A stretch of 64,000 nucleotides of DNA from Candidatus Thiodictyon syntrophicum (GTDB taxonomy: Bacteria; Pseudomonadota; Gammaproteobacteria; Chromatiales; Chromatiaceae): NCBI RefSeq assembly GCF_002813775.1, contig NZ_CP020370.1, positions 6,287,501-6,351,500 on the forward strand, written 5' to 3'. The notes below the pieces were generated by a model, which ran no database searches, was not told the origin of the DNA, and was given only the letters and a program-made list of their open reading frames with translations. Numbering within the stretch: position 1 is the stretch's first letter; each line of letters opens with the position of its first letter. Both the position numbers and the translations under genes were made by a program. This document shows, one piece after another, positions 38,789 to 51,330 of this stretch.

Positions 38789-41284
38789 CTATCCTTCGAT
38801 CAGGGCCGGGTCAGGGCCCTCACCAGACAGCGCCCGAGTAAAGGCATCGAGGTCGAAGTCGTAGGCCCACTTGACCAACACCTTGCCAAGTGCCGCGTCC
38901 TGCTCCTGAACCTGCTCCACCAGCTCGGTGATCCGGATGAAGTCGCCCTGTTCAATCGCCGCCTTGAGGTCGCTGCGCCACCCACCGGGGCAGGCGGCCA
39001 GACGCCACGCCACCGCCGCGGGAGATAGCGGTGGCTCGGGCACCGGTCGTTGCGCGGCGCGAATGAACCGCAGCCCGACCCGGCGCTCAAGGATGGCAAA
39101 GAGTTCTGCGGCCAGGAACGGCTTGCAGGCGAATTCATCGCAGCCGCAGGCCAGGAACTGGTCGCGGTCTTCATTGAAAGCGCTGGCGGTGAGCGCCACG
39201 ATGACGGTCCGCACCGCCGCGGGATGAGCCGCCATGAGTGCCTTGATCTGCCGGGTGGCCTCTTCTCCCGACAGGAGCGGCATCCGCATGTCCATGAAAA
39301 TCACATGGGGTTGCCATTGGTTCCACACCGCCACGGCCTCCCGGCCATCGGCCGCCTCCCTGACGTCCAGCACCGGCGGTTGCGGATTCAGCGCGGTCAG
39401 CAGCGCCCGTAGCGGCGCTCGATTATCCGGCAGGTCATCGACGATGAGGACGCGGCACAACGGCTGGCCGGGTTCCAGACCGACAACGAGCCGCTCGGTG
39501 CGCGCGGTCGTCGGTGCGCCCGGGTCGCCCGGCGGCAATGACAGGGTAAAGGAGAAGCAACTACCCTGGCCCGGGGTACTGTCCGCGCTCAACTCGGCCC
39601 CCATCAGCCGCAGGATCTGACGGCTCAAGGCCAGGCCGAGCCCGGTCCCCTTCTGCGTTTGCCGGCCACTGGCGATCTGACTGAAGGGCTCGAACAACCG
39701 CGGCATATCCTCCGGGGCTATCCCCTCGCCTGAGTCGATGACACAGAAGCGTACCGCGTCACCCGTAAGCGGCGCGACCCGCAGTGTCACCGCGCCACTG
39801 GCCGTGAATTTGACTGCATTACCGACCAGGTTGATCAGCACCTGACGCAACTTCAATTCGTCGCCCAGCACCGTCCGGGGGAGCGCCGAGGCGGCAACGA
39901 TCAGGGTCAACCCCTGGTCACGGGCGCGTCGCGCGAACAGCGCATCCAGGTCCGTCACCAGCCGTGGAAGGTCAAAGGGAGCCAACTGCTGGGTCATACG
40001 CCCGGCCTCGATCTTGGCCATGTCGAGGATGTCGTTGATGAGTGTCAGCAGGTGTTCGCCGCTGCGCTGGATGGTGGTCAGGGCGGCACTCTGGGAGCTA
40101 TTGAGGTCGGGGTCACGAACCAGTACCTGGGTGAAACCGAGAATGGCGTTCAGGGGGGTGCGAATCTCGTGGCTCATGTTGGCGAGGAAGGTCGATTTGG
40201 CCCGATTGGCCTCCTCTGCCTCCTCTTTCGCAATGCGATAGTTTTGCTCACTCTCGCGCAGTGACTGTTCGCGTTGCGTGATCGCCTGTGCCATGGCCCG
40301 GAAGCGGGTGTGGATGTCGGCCAGTTCCTCGAATCGGTAGTCGGCGTCACCGTCGTGCACCGCCAACCGGCCCAATTCCAGGTCCCGCATCCGCTCGGCG
40401 AAGGCCGCGATGGGCTGTATGACCAGCCGATTGAATCGGCGGTTCTTGATCACGACCAGCAGGATCAAGCCGCCCAGGAAGGCGCCCAGGAAGGCCAGCA
40501 GGGTGTTGCGCTGGGTATCGAGCAACTGCGTGGGAATGAGGATCAGGATCCTGGCCCCGATGGCGCTGCCCGGCGCGATCATCGGTATCCAGCGACGGTT
40601 GCCGACAAGCAAGGTCCGACGTGCCGTGGGCGGCCCCGCCCACTTCCTTAAATCAAACATCGCGAGGTTCAGTCCCGGGTCGCCGGAGAGCATCACAAAG
40701 CCATCGCTCGCGACGAGCATCAGCGGGGTCCCGGAGAACTGGGAAAACTGGGTCAGGAAGTCCTGGACATAGGCGAGATTGAGGCGCCCCAGGTAGAGGC
40801 GCCCGCCGGGCCTGATGGCGAAATAGACGCTGGGTGCATCGTCCTCATGACCACGCATAATCTCGGACGCGTCGGTGCCCTCGCCAACCGATCTTAGATA
40901 GCCGCCCAGTTTTCCCCCCGAAAAGGAAAAGCCCGGAAACACCTTGGTGTCCGGGACGGACTTATAGATCCGCTCGACACGCAACTGTTGATCCAGTGAG
41001 TAGATGTCCGAAAAATCGGCAAAGAGTTTCAGCACACTCGGCGAACGCTCGGCCTCAGGCAGGTCCGCCAACCGCGCCAGGCTCGCACGCGCGTCATCGA
41101 GTTGACCCTCCAGAAACACCTGGACCCGGGCCGCGTCGGCCAGACGCAGGTCCAGATAGTTCCGGTTCATCTCGGCCAGCGTGAACCAGACGGCCGCGAC
41201 CAGGATGGCGGATGTCAGGCCCAGCGCCGCAACCTCAAGCAGGAGATTGTAGCGCCGGAAGGTGGTACGGCGCCGCTGACTCAT
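38789..41284 (-). CDS. Hybrid histidine kinase with extracytoplasmic sensor (kinase 1)
   Basis: An 831-residue membrane kinase. The first transmembrane helix is near 14-34 (VAALGLTSAILVAAVWFTL), a Cache-like periplasmic domain reaches ~240 (with VYFAIRPGGRLYLGRLNLAY), the second helix is near 257-278, and a HAMP-like linker follows. HisKA ([19 protein letters not shown], His near 374), HATPase_c (NLVGNAVKFTASG, GEGIAPEDM, GTGLGLALS) and a receiver domain (IFMDMRMPLLSGEEA, Asp near 663) follow. A ~90-residue helical tail ends near VKWAYDFDLDAFTRAL. Its start overlaps the upstream binding-protein gene by 4 bases, so the binding protein may be its ligand receptor. The core is nearly the same as in three neighbouring kinases. 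Confidence 0.9.
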   Translation of the reverse strand: MSQRRRTTFRRYNLLLEVAALGLTSAILVAAVWFTLAEMNRNYLDLRLADAARVQVFLEGQLDDARASLARLADLPEAERSPSVLKLFADFSDIYSLDQQLRVERIYKSVPDTKVFPGFSFSGGKLGGYLRSVGEGTDASEIMRGHEDDAPSVYFAIRPGGRLYLGRLNLAYVQDFLTQFSQFSGTPLMLVASDGFVMLSGDPGLNLAMFDLRKWAGPPTARRTLLVGNRRWIPMIAPGSAIGARILILIPTQLLDTQRNTLLAFLGAFLGGLILLVVIKNRRFNRLVIQPIAAFAERMRDLELGRLAVHDGDADYRFEELADIHTRFRAMAQAITQREQSLRESEQNYRIAKEEAEEANRAKSTFLANMSHEIRTPLNAILGFTQVLVRDPDLNSSQSAALTTIQRSGEHLLTLINDILDMAKIEAGRMTQQLAPFDLPRLVTDLDALFARRARDQGLTLIVAASALPRTVLGDELKLRQVLINLVGNAVKFTASGAVTLRVAPLTGDAVRFCVIDSGEGIAPEDMPRLFEPFSQIASGRQTQKGTGLGLALSRQILRLMGAELSADSTPGQGSCFSFTLSLPPGDPGAPTTARTERLVVGLEPGQPLCRVLIVDDLPDNRAPLRALLTALNPQPPVLDVREAADGREAVAVWNQWQPHVIFMDMRMPLLSGEEATRQIKALMAAHPAAVRTVIVALTASAFNEDRDQFLACGCDEFACKPFLAAELFAILERRVGLRFIRAAQRPVPEPPLSPAAVAWRLAACPGGWRSDLKAAIEQGDFIRITELVEQVQEQDAALGKVLVKWAYDFDLDAFTRALSGEGPDPALIEG

Positions 41285-42375
41285 GGGAGTTCTTGCTTGG
41301 GATCAGTCAGGAAGTGGAAGGTGCCGGTGACATCCCCCGTCAGGTCGAAGGCGACCGGGCCCAGGCTGGTCTGATGCACCGGCACCGAGAGCAGGTAGCG
41401 CTTGACCTGCGCGGGATCGCTATAGCCTTGGGCGAAGGCCTCATCGAGCAGTTCCAGGGCCTGCCGCACCCCGATCGTCATGGCGTGGGCCTCATAGCCG
41501 AAGCGGGCGCGGTAGCGCCGCAGATAGTCGTCGAGTGCGCTATCCTGGTGACGCGAGGGATAGGGGCTGGGGAGGATGATCCGATCGATGGCGTCACCCG
41601 CGGTTTCCAGGATGGCCGGCGAGCGTGCCCAGGGGGTGAGCAGGATAGGGGCCTGCGGATGGAGATAGTGAAAGAGTTGCGCGATATTGCCGATGGGGGT
41701 CTGGAAGGTGCCGGCCAGGATGTAGAGCGCATCGAAGGCCTCCGCCATGAGTGCCCGATACTCATCGGGTTTGAAATCAGACACCATCAGTGTGCGGTGG
41801 ACGATGCGCCACTGGCCCAGAACCTCGAGTTCAGTGGCGAAGGCCGCAAACGCCGGGTCGGTGTAGGCGAGATTGCCGGCGTCCTGCAACACCAGGAGGC
41901 GGGAACCCGGCCACTGGCTGACCTGGCGGGCGATGGCGCGCTGTTCCTGCTCGGCGTCGGGGATAATACGCAGGATCGAGTCATCCTTACCGGTCAGGGC
42001 CGGGCTGGTCGAGGCCGTAGTGATCATGAGGGCCTGGGAATCCGCGAACAGGTGCATGCTTGCGACGGCACAGCGCGACGGGTGGGTTGAGACGAAAAAG
42101 CGCACCCCGCGGCCGATGGCCTCGCGGATCACGGGGACCGAACGTTGCGCCTGCCACTCGTCGTCCAGCGGCAGCACCCGGATGCGACTTCCCGGATGCT
42201 CCTCCAGGAACAGATCGGCCGCGTTCATCTCGCTGGAACCAACCACGGCCGCGGAGGCCAGCCAGGCGACCACCCCCACCGATACGGGCGGCGCCTGGCG
42301 GACCTGCCGCCACAGGATCAGGGCCGCGGCGACCATGACCAACAGCGCGGACCACAGCAAAATTTTCTTGATCAC
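41281..42375 (-). CDS. Periplasmic binding protein (type I, branched-chain amino-acid ABC-like)
   Basis: A 364-residue protein from a GTG at 42375, with GGAG 5 bases before it; the longer frame to 42504 lacks a ribosome site. The N-terminal hydrophobic segment (LLWSALLVMVAAALILW) is a signal anchor. The mature part is a type I periplasmic fold (Peripla_BP_6-like): SSEMNAADLFLEEHPG, the inter-lobe STHPSRCAV, and ILAGTFQTPIGNIAQLFHYL. No permease or ATPase genes are near. It overlaps the downstream kinase by 4 bases (ATGA), so it most likely senses a ligand for that kinase rather than feeding a transporter. Confidence 0.78.
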   Translation of the reverse strand: MIKKILLWSALLVMVAAALILWRQVRQAPPVSVGVVAWLASAAVVGSSEMNAADLFLEEHPGSRIRVLPLDDEWQAQRSVPVIREAIGRGVRFFVSTHPSRCAVASMHLFADSQALMITTASTSPALTGKDDSILRIIPDAEQEQRAIARQVSQWPGSRLLVLQDAGNLAYTDPAFAAFATELEVLGQWRIVHRTLMVSDFKPDEYRALMAEAFDALYILAGTFQTPIGNIAQLFHYLHPQAPILLTPWARSPAILETAGDAIDRIILPSPYPSRHQDSALDDYLRRYRARFGYEAHAMTIGVRQALELLDEAFAQGYSDPAQVKRYLLSVPVHQTSLGPVAFDLTGDVTGTFHFLTDPKQELP

Positions 42376-42412
42376 TTTATCTCCAGCATCCCACAACGTC
42401 GCCGCGCGGCTT

Positions 42413-45361
<2,949 letters not shown>

Positions 45362-45412
45362 GCGCGGCGGCGAAATCCAAATCGCTTTGACGTCATACGC
45401 CATGGCGTCTTG

Positions 45413-47941
45413 CTACCCGCGCGCCCGGAGCGCCTGTGAAAAAGACTCAAGGTCATAATCGTAGGCCCACTGCTCCAGTACCCTGCGCAGAACGGCGTCA
45501 TGGTCGTCGAGTTGCCCCACCAGTTCGGTGATCCGGCCGAAGTCGGCCAGTTCCACCGCGCCCCTCAGGTTGGTACGCCATTGCTCAGGGGGGCCGGCCA
45601 GGCGCACCGCCAGTTCCTCGGCAGTAAGCGGGACCGCGCCGGTCGGCACCGCCGCGGCGCACACGAACCGCAATCCGGCCCGCCGCTCAAGGATGGCGAA
45701 CAGTTCCTCGGCCCGGAACGGCTTGCCGGCAAAGTCATCGCAACCGCAGGCCAGAAAGTGGTCACGATTTTCATTGAAGGCGCTCGCGGTCAGTGCCACC
45801 ACCACCGAGCGTACCGCATCGGGCCGGGCGGCCATGCGCGCCTTGATCTGTCGCGCCGCCTCTTCCCCCGACATGACCGGCATCCGCATGTCCATGAAGA
45901 CGACCTGGGGCTGCCATTGCTCCCAGAGCGCCACGGCCTCCTGCCCGTCAGCCGCCTCGCATAGCTCCAGCACTGGTGGTTGCGGATTGAGCATCTCCAG
46001 CAGGGCCCGCAGCGGCGCCCGATTGTCCGGCAGGTCATCGACGATGAGAACCCGACAGACCGGCTGGCCCGACTCCAGGCCAAGCACGGGGAGTTCGGCC
46101 CGCTCGGCCCTGGGTTCGATGGCAGCGGTCGGCGCCAGTACCAGGGTGAAGGAGAAGCAACTCCCTTGGCCCAGCGTGCTGTCGGCGCTCAGTTCCCCCC
46201 CCATGAGCCGGACAAAGCGGCTGCTCAGGGCCAGGCCAAGGCCGGTCCCGCCCTGTACTTGTCGGCCGCTGGCGGTCTGACCGAAGGGCTCGAAGAGTCG
46301 CGCCATCTCCCCCGGGGCTATCCCCATCCCCGTGTCGACGACGCTGAAGCAGATGGCATCGTCCGCGACCGGCTCGACCCGCAGCGTCACCGCGCCTGCG
46401 GTGGTGAATTTGACTGCATTGCCGACCAGATTGATCAGGACTTGCCGCAGCTTCATCGCATCCCCGACGACCATCCGGGGGAGCACCGAGGACGCGACGG
46501 TCAGGGCCAGCCCCCGCTCATGGGCGCGCTGCCGGAAAAAGGCCTCCGCCTCCGCGATGAGTTCGGTGAGGTCGAAGGGGGCCGCCTGGACGGTCATCCG
46601 GCCAGCCTCGATCTTGGCCATGTCGAGGATGTCGTTGATCAGGGTGAGCAGGTGTTCACCGTTGCGCTCGATGGTGGTCAGGCTGTCGCGCTGGGTGGCG
46701 TTCAGGGCCGGGTCACGGCCCAAGACCTGCGCGAAGCCGAGAATGGAGTTCAACGGGGTGCGAATCTCATGGCTCATGTTGGCGAGGAATTCGCTCTTGG
46801 CACGATTGGCCGCCTCCGCCGCTTCCTTGGCCCGGGCCAATTGCTCCTCCGCCTGCTTGCGCTCGGTGATGTCCTGGCCCTGGGCGATGGTGGCGAGCGG
46901 GGTCTGCCCGTCCGCGGCAAAGAGCGTAGCCGAATTCCACAGCACGGTCCGCACGGACCCGTCACGGTGCTGGATCTTGATCTCGACGACCTCCCACCGC
47001 TGGCCGCTCAGGGTCTGGCGGATCAGCGCCATCGAGTCCGCACAGAGCGCGGGCGGAAAGAGGATCGCGAGCGATTGCCCGAGCATCTGCACCTCGGTGC
47101 GCCCGCTCAGGAACTCAAAGGCGTGATTAAAGCGGGTGATGCGAAATTGCGGGTCCCACACGATGATGGGGGCATTGGCATAGTTGATCAGGTTCTCCAG
47201 ATAGGCATTGGTTTCGCGCAACGTCTGCTCGGCCCGCTTGCGCTCGCTCAGATTCATATTGGCACCGGTGACCCGCAGCGGCCGACCGCCGTCGTCTCTG
47301 GTGATAAAGCCACGCGCAAGCACTGGTACATAGTGACCATCTTTGTGCAACAGACGAAGTTCCACCTCAAAAGTTTCCAGATGATTCCGCAGTGCCCCGT
47401 CCAAGACGCTGGTGACATGCGCAGCGTCATCGGGATGCATCCATAACCGCCAGAGATCGGCCTCCGGCCGCCGTTCGTCAGGCGCGTATCCCAATTGCTC
47501 CCACCATTGCGGAGAATAGTAGATGTCGTTGTTGATCAAGTCCCAGTCCCAGGGGGCATCGTGCGAACCCATAATGACCAAGCTTAAGCGTTCCTCGCTC
47601 TCCTCCAGGGCGTCCAGTCTGGTTTGACCGTGACTTAAGGCCGCTTGCGCCTGATGGTTCTTGACGATGGCGCGCAACAGCACCGCGCTGACGATTGAAA
47701 GCGCCAGAACCAGCGCCGGGACGGGCCAGATAATCGCGTGATGGTCGGCGCCAAACGCTTGCGGTTGATTGATAAAGGCAGGCTCGGCCGGCACCAGCCG
47801 CGCGTCGCGGCCGGCCTGAGCGCCAGCGCTCAGGGGAACGATCGAGCAAGTGAGACTCATTGCCGCTAAACACCAGGTAGGCCAGGTTCCGCGGGCCATG
47901 TGCATCGTCGCTGTCGCTCGCTCTTCAGTCCTGTCGGTCAT
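45413..47941 (-). CDS. Hybrid histidine kinase with two PAS domains (kinase 3)
   Basis: An 842-residue kinase. After a signal-like N-terminus and one membrane helix (IIWPVPALVLALSIVSAVLL, ~68-93) come PAS domain 1 (DAPWDWDLINNDIYYSPQWW, ~115-230) and PAS domain 2 (NAPIIVWDPQFRITRFNHAF, ~240-365). HisKA ([19 protein letters not shown], His near 389), HATPase_c, a receiver (VFMDMRMPVMSGEEAARQIK) and the helical tail (EQWAYDYDLESFSQAL) follow. Its ATG overlaps the stop of kinase 4 by 4 bases, so the two are translationally coupled. The core matches kinases 1, 2 and 4 almost throughout. Confidence 0.9.
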   Translation of the reverse strand: MTDRTEERATATMHMARGTWPTWCLAAMSLTCSIVPLSAGAQAGRDARLVPAEPAFINQPQAFGADHHAIIWPVPALVLALSIVSAVLLRAIVKNHQAQAALSHGQTRLDALEESEERLSLVIMGSHDAPWDWDLINNDIYYSPQWWEQLGYAPDERRPEADLWRLWMHPDDAAHVTSVLDGALRNHLETFEVELRLLHKDGHYVPVLARGFITRDDGGRPLRVTGANMNLSERKRAEQTLRETNAYLENLINYANAPIIVWDPQFRITRFNHAFEFLSGRTEVQMLGQSLAILFPPALCADSMALIRQTLSGQRWEVVEIKIQHRDGSVRTVLWNSATLFAADGQTPLATIAQGQDITERKQAEEQLARAKEAAEAANRAKSEFLANMSHEIRTPLNSILGFAQVLGRDPALNATQRDSLTTIERNGEHLLTLINDILDMAKIEAGRMTVQAAPFDLTELIAEAEAFFRQRAHERGLALTVASSVLPRMVVGDAMKLRQVLINLVGNAVKFTTAGAVTLRVEPVADDAICFSVVDTGMGIAPGEMARLFEPFGQTASGRQVQGGTGLGLALSSRFVRLMGGELSADSTLGQGSCFSFTLVLAPTAAIEPRAERAELPVLGLESGQPVCRVLIVDDLPDNRAPLRALLEMLNPQPPVLELCEAADGQEAVALWEQWQPQVVFMDMRMPVMSGEEAARQIKARMAARPDAVRSVVVALTASAFNENRDHFLACGCDDFAGKPFRAEELFAILERRAGLRFVCAAAVPTGAVPLTAEELAVRLAGPPEQWRTNLRGAVELADFGRITELVGQLDDHDAVLRRVLEQWAYDYDLESFSQALRARG

Positions 47942-50900
47942 ACGATACGCCCCCGGGTCAGTGCGCTTGAGAACGCGTCCAGGTCATAGCGATAGGCCCA
48001 CTGCGACAGCACGCTATGCAGTTCAGGGTGGTGCTCACCGAGTTGCTCGACGAGCACGCCGATCCGGCCGAAGTCGCCCAGTTCCACCGCGTCCCTCAGC
48101 TCGGCACGCCATCCCTCGGGGCAGGCCGCCAGGCGGGCCGCCAGCGCTTCGGCAGATAGCGCGACCGCCGCGGTCGGCGCTCCCCCGGCCCGCACGAACC
48201 GCAGGCCCGCGTGACGCTCCAGGATCGCAAACAGTTCCTCGGCCCGAAACGGCTTGCAGGCGAAGTCGTCGCAGCCGCAGGCCAGGAACCGGTCACGCTC
48301 CTCGTTGAAGGCGCTGGCGCTGAGCGCAACGATGACCGTTTGCACCGCCGCGGGCCGGGCCGCCATGAGCGACTTGATCTGCCGCGTCGCCTCCTCCCCC
48401 GAGAGCACCGGCATGCGCATGTCCATGAGGACCACCTGGGGCTGCCAGGACTCCCAGAGCGCCACGGCCTCCCGGCCGTCGGCCGCCTCCCGGACCTCCA
48501 GCACCGGCCGCAGCACCGGCCGCGGCCCATTGAGCGTGGTGAGCAGCGCCCGGAGCGGCTCCCGGTTGTCCTGCTGGTCGTCCACGATAAGGACCCGGCA
48601 GACCGGCTGGTCCGGCTCCAGGCCGATCACGGGGAGCTCGCCCGGGGTCCCGGCCGGGTCGTCGGTCACGGCCGCCGGGAGATCGATGGTGAAGGCGAAG
48701 CAACTCCCCCGACCCGGCATGCTCTCCACCCCCAGCTCCCCACCCATGAGCCGGACGTACTGGGCGCTCAGCGCCAGGCCGAGTCCGGTCCCGCCCTGCA
48801 CCGTCCGGCCGGTGCTGGTCTGGATGAAGGGCTCGAAGAGTCGCGGCAGTTCGTCCGGGGCTATCCCCATCCCGGTGTCCAGGACGCTGAAGCGGATCGC
48901 CGCACCGGCGGCCACCTCGACCCGCAGGGTCACGGTCCCGGCGGCGGTGAACTTGACCGCGTTGCCGACCAGGTTCATGAGGACCTGGCGCAGATGCAGC
49001 TTGTCCCCTGCCACCAGCCGGGGAACCGCCGCGCGCTCAAGCGTCAGGGCCAATCCCCGGTCGCGGGCGCGCGGCCGGAAGAAGGCCTCGGTCTCGGTCA
49101 GCACGAGGTGCAGATCGAAGGGGGCCACCTGGCAGTTCATGCGTCCGGCCTCGATCTTGGCCATGTCGAGGATGTCGTTGATGACCGTCAGGAGGTGTTC
49201 GCCGCTGCGCTGGATAGTGGCCAGACTGTCGCGCTGGGCGGCGTTCAGATCCGGGTCGCGTGCCAGCACCTGGGCGAAGCCGAGGATGGCGTTCAGCGGG
49301 GTGCGGATCTCATGGCTCATGCTGGCCAGGAAGGACGACTTGGCCTGGTTGGCCGCCTCCGCCTGCTCCTTGGCGGCAATCAGGGCCTCTTGCCCCTGCT
49401 GTTGTTGGGTCAAGGCACGCGCCAAGGCGATATTGCCGTGGCTCAGGCGCGAGATCATCTGCGCGAACTGCATGAAGAAGTGCATCACCAGGGTCACCTT
49501 GTCGCGGCTCCAGCGCGGCACCTCGTCATAGGCGGCCAGATAGGCCGCCTCGTCGAACCCGTAACGGCGCGCCTGGGCGCGGAACCCCTCGCGGTCCGGC
49601 GGTTCGTCATCGTAGAAGAACTGACCGAGGAACAGATTGCCGAGGTGCTTGCCCTGGATCACGATCGGGGTCACCACATCGCGCATGCCGTTGGCGCAGC
49701 GGTAGGTGCGAAAGGTGCCCGGGGCCACACCCTGCGAGAGCAACGTGTCGCTTTCCAGACAGTTGCGGGCGGTTTCCGGATTTCTCCGGTGGAATTGCGT
49801 ACAGATCGTCTGCCAGCCGGTGGCCACCAGCACCTTGCCCTTCAGATCGAGCAGGGCCACCGCGACATTGGTGAGCCGGAAAAAATTCTCCATCAGGCTT
49901 TGCAGTTCACGACAATCGATGATGTCGGCCAGATCCAAGGTGTCCAGATCCCCATCCGGGGACAGCAGGGCACTGAGCTTCGCGCGCACGCGCCCCTCGC
50001 TCTCGCCCAGTTCGCGGGTGCGTTCGGCCAGGGCCAGGTTCGCCCGACCGGCCTCTTCAAGGGCGGCGGTAACGCGCAGGTGGTTGCGCGACAGGGCGAA
50101 CGCGACGAAGGCCAGGGCCAGGGTCAGGAGCGCGCCGGCGGCCATGACCGCGAGGCTCGTTTGCATGGAGCGCTCACCGCTCCGGTAGGCCGGCAGCGGC
50201 GCGATCCGAATGGTCCAGGCGCTGCCCGCGACGCTGAGCCGACGCTCGCTCTCCAGGGGCGCGGGCGCGGCACCCGCCTCGCGGTTGCGCGCATAGAGCA
50301 AGCCATCGGGGGACTGGGATGGCGTCGCCTCGATACTGATCGCGAGCCGCTTGGACAACTCGGGATATTCGCCGCTCAGATACGCATCCACCAGGTCCTT
50401 GATCCGCAGCGCCGCGTAGACCCAGCCGCGCAGGGCCGCGCGCCGCTGGGCGACGCTCTCCAGGGGGAGGCCGCTACGATAGACCGGCACGAGCATGAGG
50501 ACCCCGGCCTGGACGTCCCGCTCGGTCTCCTGTTTCAGCGTCACATGCTCGGACAGGGCCGCCTGGTTTTCGTCGCGCGCCCGCGCCGCGGCCGCGGCGC
50601 GCACCGGCTCCGTCAACAGGTCGAAGCCCAGTGCACGCCGGTTGCGCCAATCCAGGGGCTCCACATAGACCACCGCGGCGTAGGGATCGCGGTCGCCGGG
50701 CGGCCGGATCTCGTAGTCGGGAAGACCCTGGGCGCGGATGGCCGCCACGTGGCGCGCCTTCTCGCCCGCGGACACCAGGGCGGCGTAGCCGATCCCCTGG
50801 ATGCCGGGATAGAACTCGGCGAGCCGCAGCCCCTCGACATAGCGGCGGAACTGATCGCGGCTGACCTCGCCGGTGCTCGCAAAGAGCCCGGCGACCCCGC

Positions 50901-51114
50901 GCAGGATCTGGGCGTTGGCGAGCACCCGTTGCGCGAGACTGCTGACCACCTCGTTGACGCGCAGATCAAATTCCGCTCGCTCCATCGCGCCTTCGCGCTG
51001 GCGCAAGGCCGACCCCAACCCCCAGGTCAGCAGCAGACCGCCGACCAGGATCAACCAGGGTATGACCTGAAAAATGCGTCGTGCAGGCGGCGGATTGTTA
51101 TCGTTGGTCGGCAT
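47938..51114 (-). CDS. Hybrid histidine kinase with CHASE and PocR domains (kinase 4)
   Basis: A 1058-residue kinase, first of the minus-strand series. Transmembrane helix 1 is at ~15-37; a CHASE domain covers ~75-290 (GIQGIGYAALVSAGEKARHV, GFDLLTEPVRAAA); helix 2 is at ~320-345. A PocR ligand-binding domain lies at ~395-560 (CRELQSLMENFFRLTNVAVA, then CTQFHRRNPETARNCLESD, CANGMRDVVTPIVIQGKHLG, FFYDDEPPDREGF). HisKA ([19 protein letters not shown], His near 600), HATPase_c and a receiver (VLMDMRMPVLSGEEATRQIK) follow, then the helical tail (SQWAYRYDLDAFSSAL). The CHASE domain faces the periplasm and PocR the cytoplasm, so it can integrate two signals. It diverges from the GGDEF gene. Confidence 0.92.
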   Translation of the reverse strand: MPTNDNNPPPARRIFQVIPWLILVGGLLLTWGLGSALRQREGAMERAEFDLRVNEVVSSLAQRVLANAQILRGVAGLFASTGEVSRDQFRRYVEGLRLAEFYPGIQGIGYAALVSAGEKARHVAAIRAQGLPDYEIRPPGDRDPYAAVVYVEPLDWRNRRALGFDLLTEPVRAAAAARARDENQAALSEHVTLKQETERDVQAGVLMLVPVYRSGLPLESVAQRRAALRGWVYAALRIKDLVDAYLSGEYPELSKRLAISIEATPSQSPDGLLYARNREAGAAPAPLESERRLSVAGSAWTIRIAPLPAYRSGERSMQTSLAVMAAGALLTLALAFVAFALSRNHLRVTAALEEAGRANLALAERTRELGESEGRVRAKLSALLSPDGDLDTLDLADIIDCRELQSLMENFFRLTNVAVALLDLKGKVLVATGWQTICTQFHRRNPETARNCLESDTLLSQGVAPGTFRTYRCANGMRDVVTPIVIQGKHLGNLFLGQFFYDDEPPDREGFRAQARRYGFDEAAYLAAYDEVPRWSRDKVTLVMHFFMQFAQMISRLSHGNIALARALTQQQQGQEALIAAKEQAEAANQAKSSFLASMSHEIRTPLNAILGFAQVLARDPDLNAAQRDSLATIQRSGEHLLTVINDILDMAKIEAGRMNCQVAPFDLHLVLTETEAFFRPRARDRGLALTLERAAVPRLVAGDKLHLRQVLMNLVGNAVKFTAAGTVTLRVEVAAGAAIRFSVLDTGMGIAPDELPRLFEPFIQTSTGRTVQGGTGLGLALSAQYVRLMGGELGVESMPGRGSCFAFTIDLPAAVTDDPAGTPGELPVIGLEPDQPVCRVLIVDDQQDNREPLRALLTTLNGPRPVLRPVLEVREAADGREAVALWESWQPQVVLMDMRMPVLSGEEATRQIKSLMAARPAAVQTVIVALSASAFNEERDRFLACGCDDFACKPFRAEELFAILERHAGLRFVRAGGAPTAAVALSAEALAARLAACPEGWRAELRDAVELGDFGRIGVLVEQLGEHHPELHSVLSQWAYRYDLDAFSSALTRGRIV

Positions 51115-51330
51115 TGACCACCTCCGTGCTGGGGCGGGGACGGGTCGGGAACCTGCCCCAACGCCACGCCAGGATACTGCCGGATTGCGGGGCTTGAGCC
51201 CCCAATGATGCTATCCTCTATATGATAGCGTTAAGCTGACGCAACAGTTCAGGCATCGTTTTTGCCTTGGTGGGATTTTTGATGAGACGACCAGACCAGA
51301 CACCATGAACCAGGCTGGAACACGCACCCG

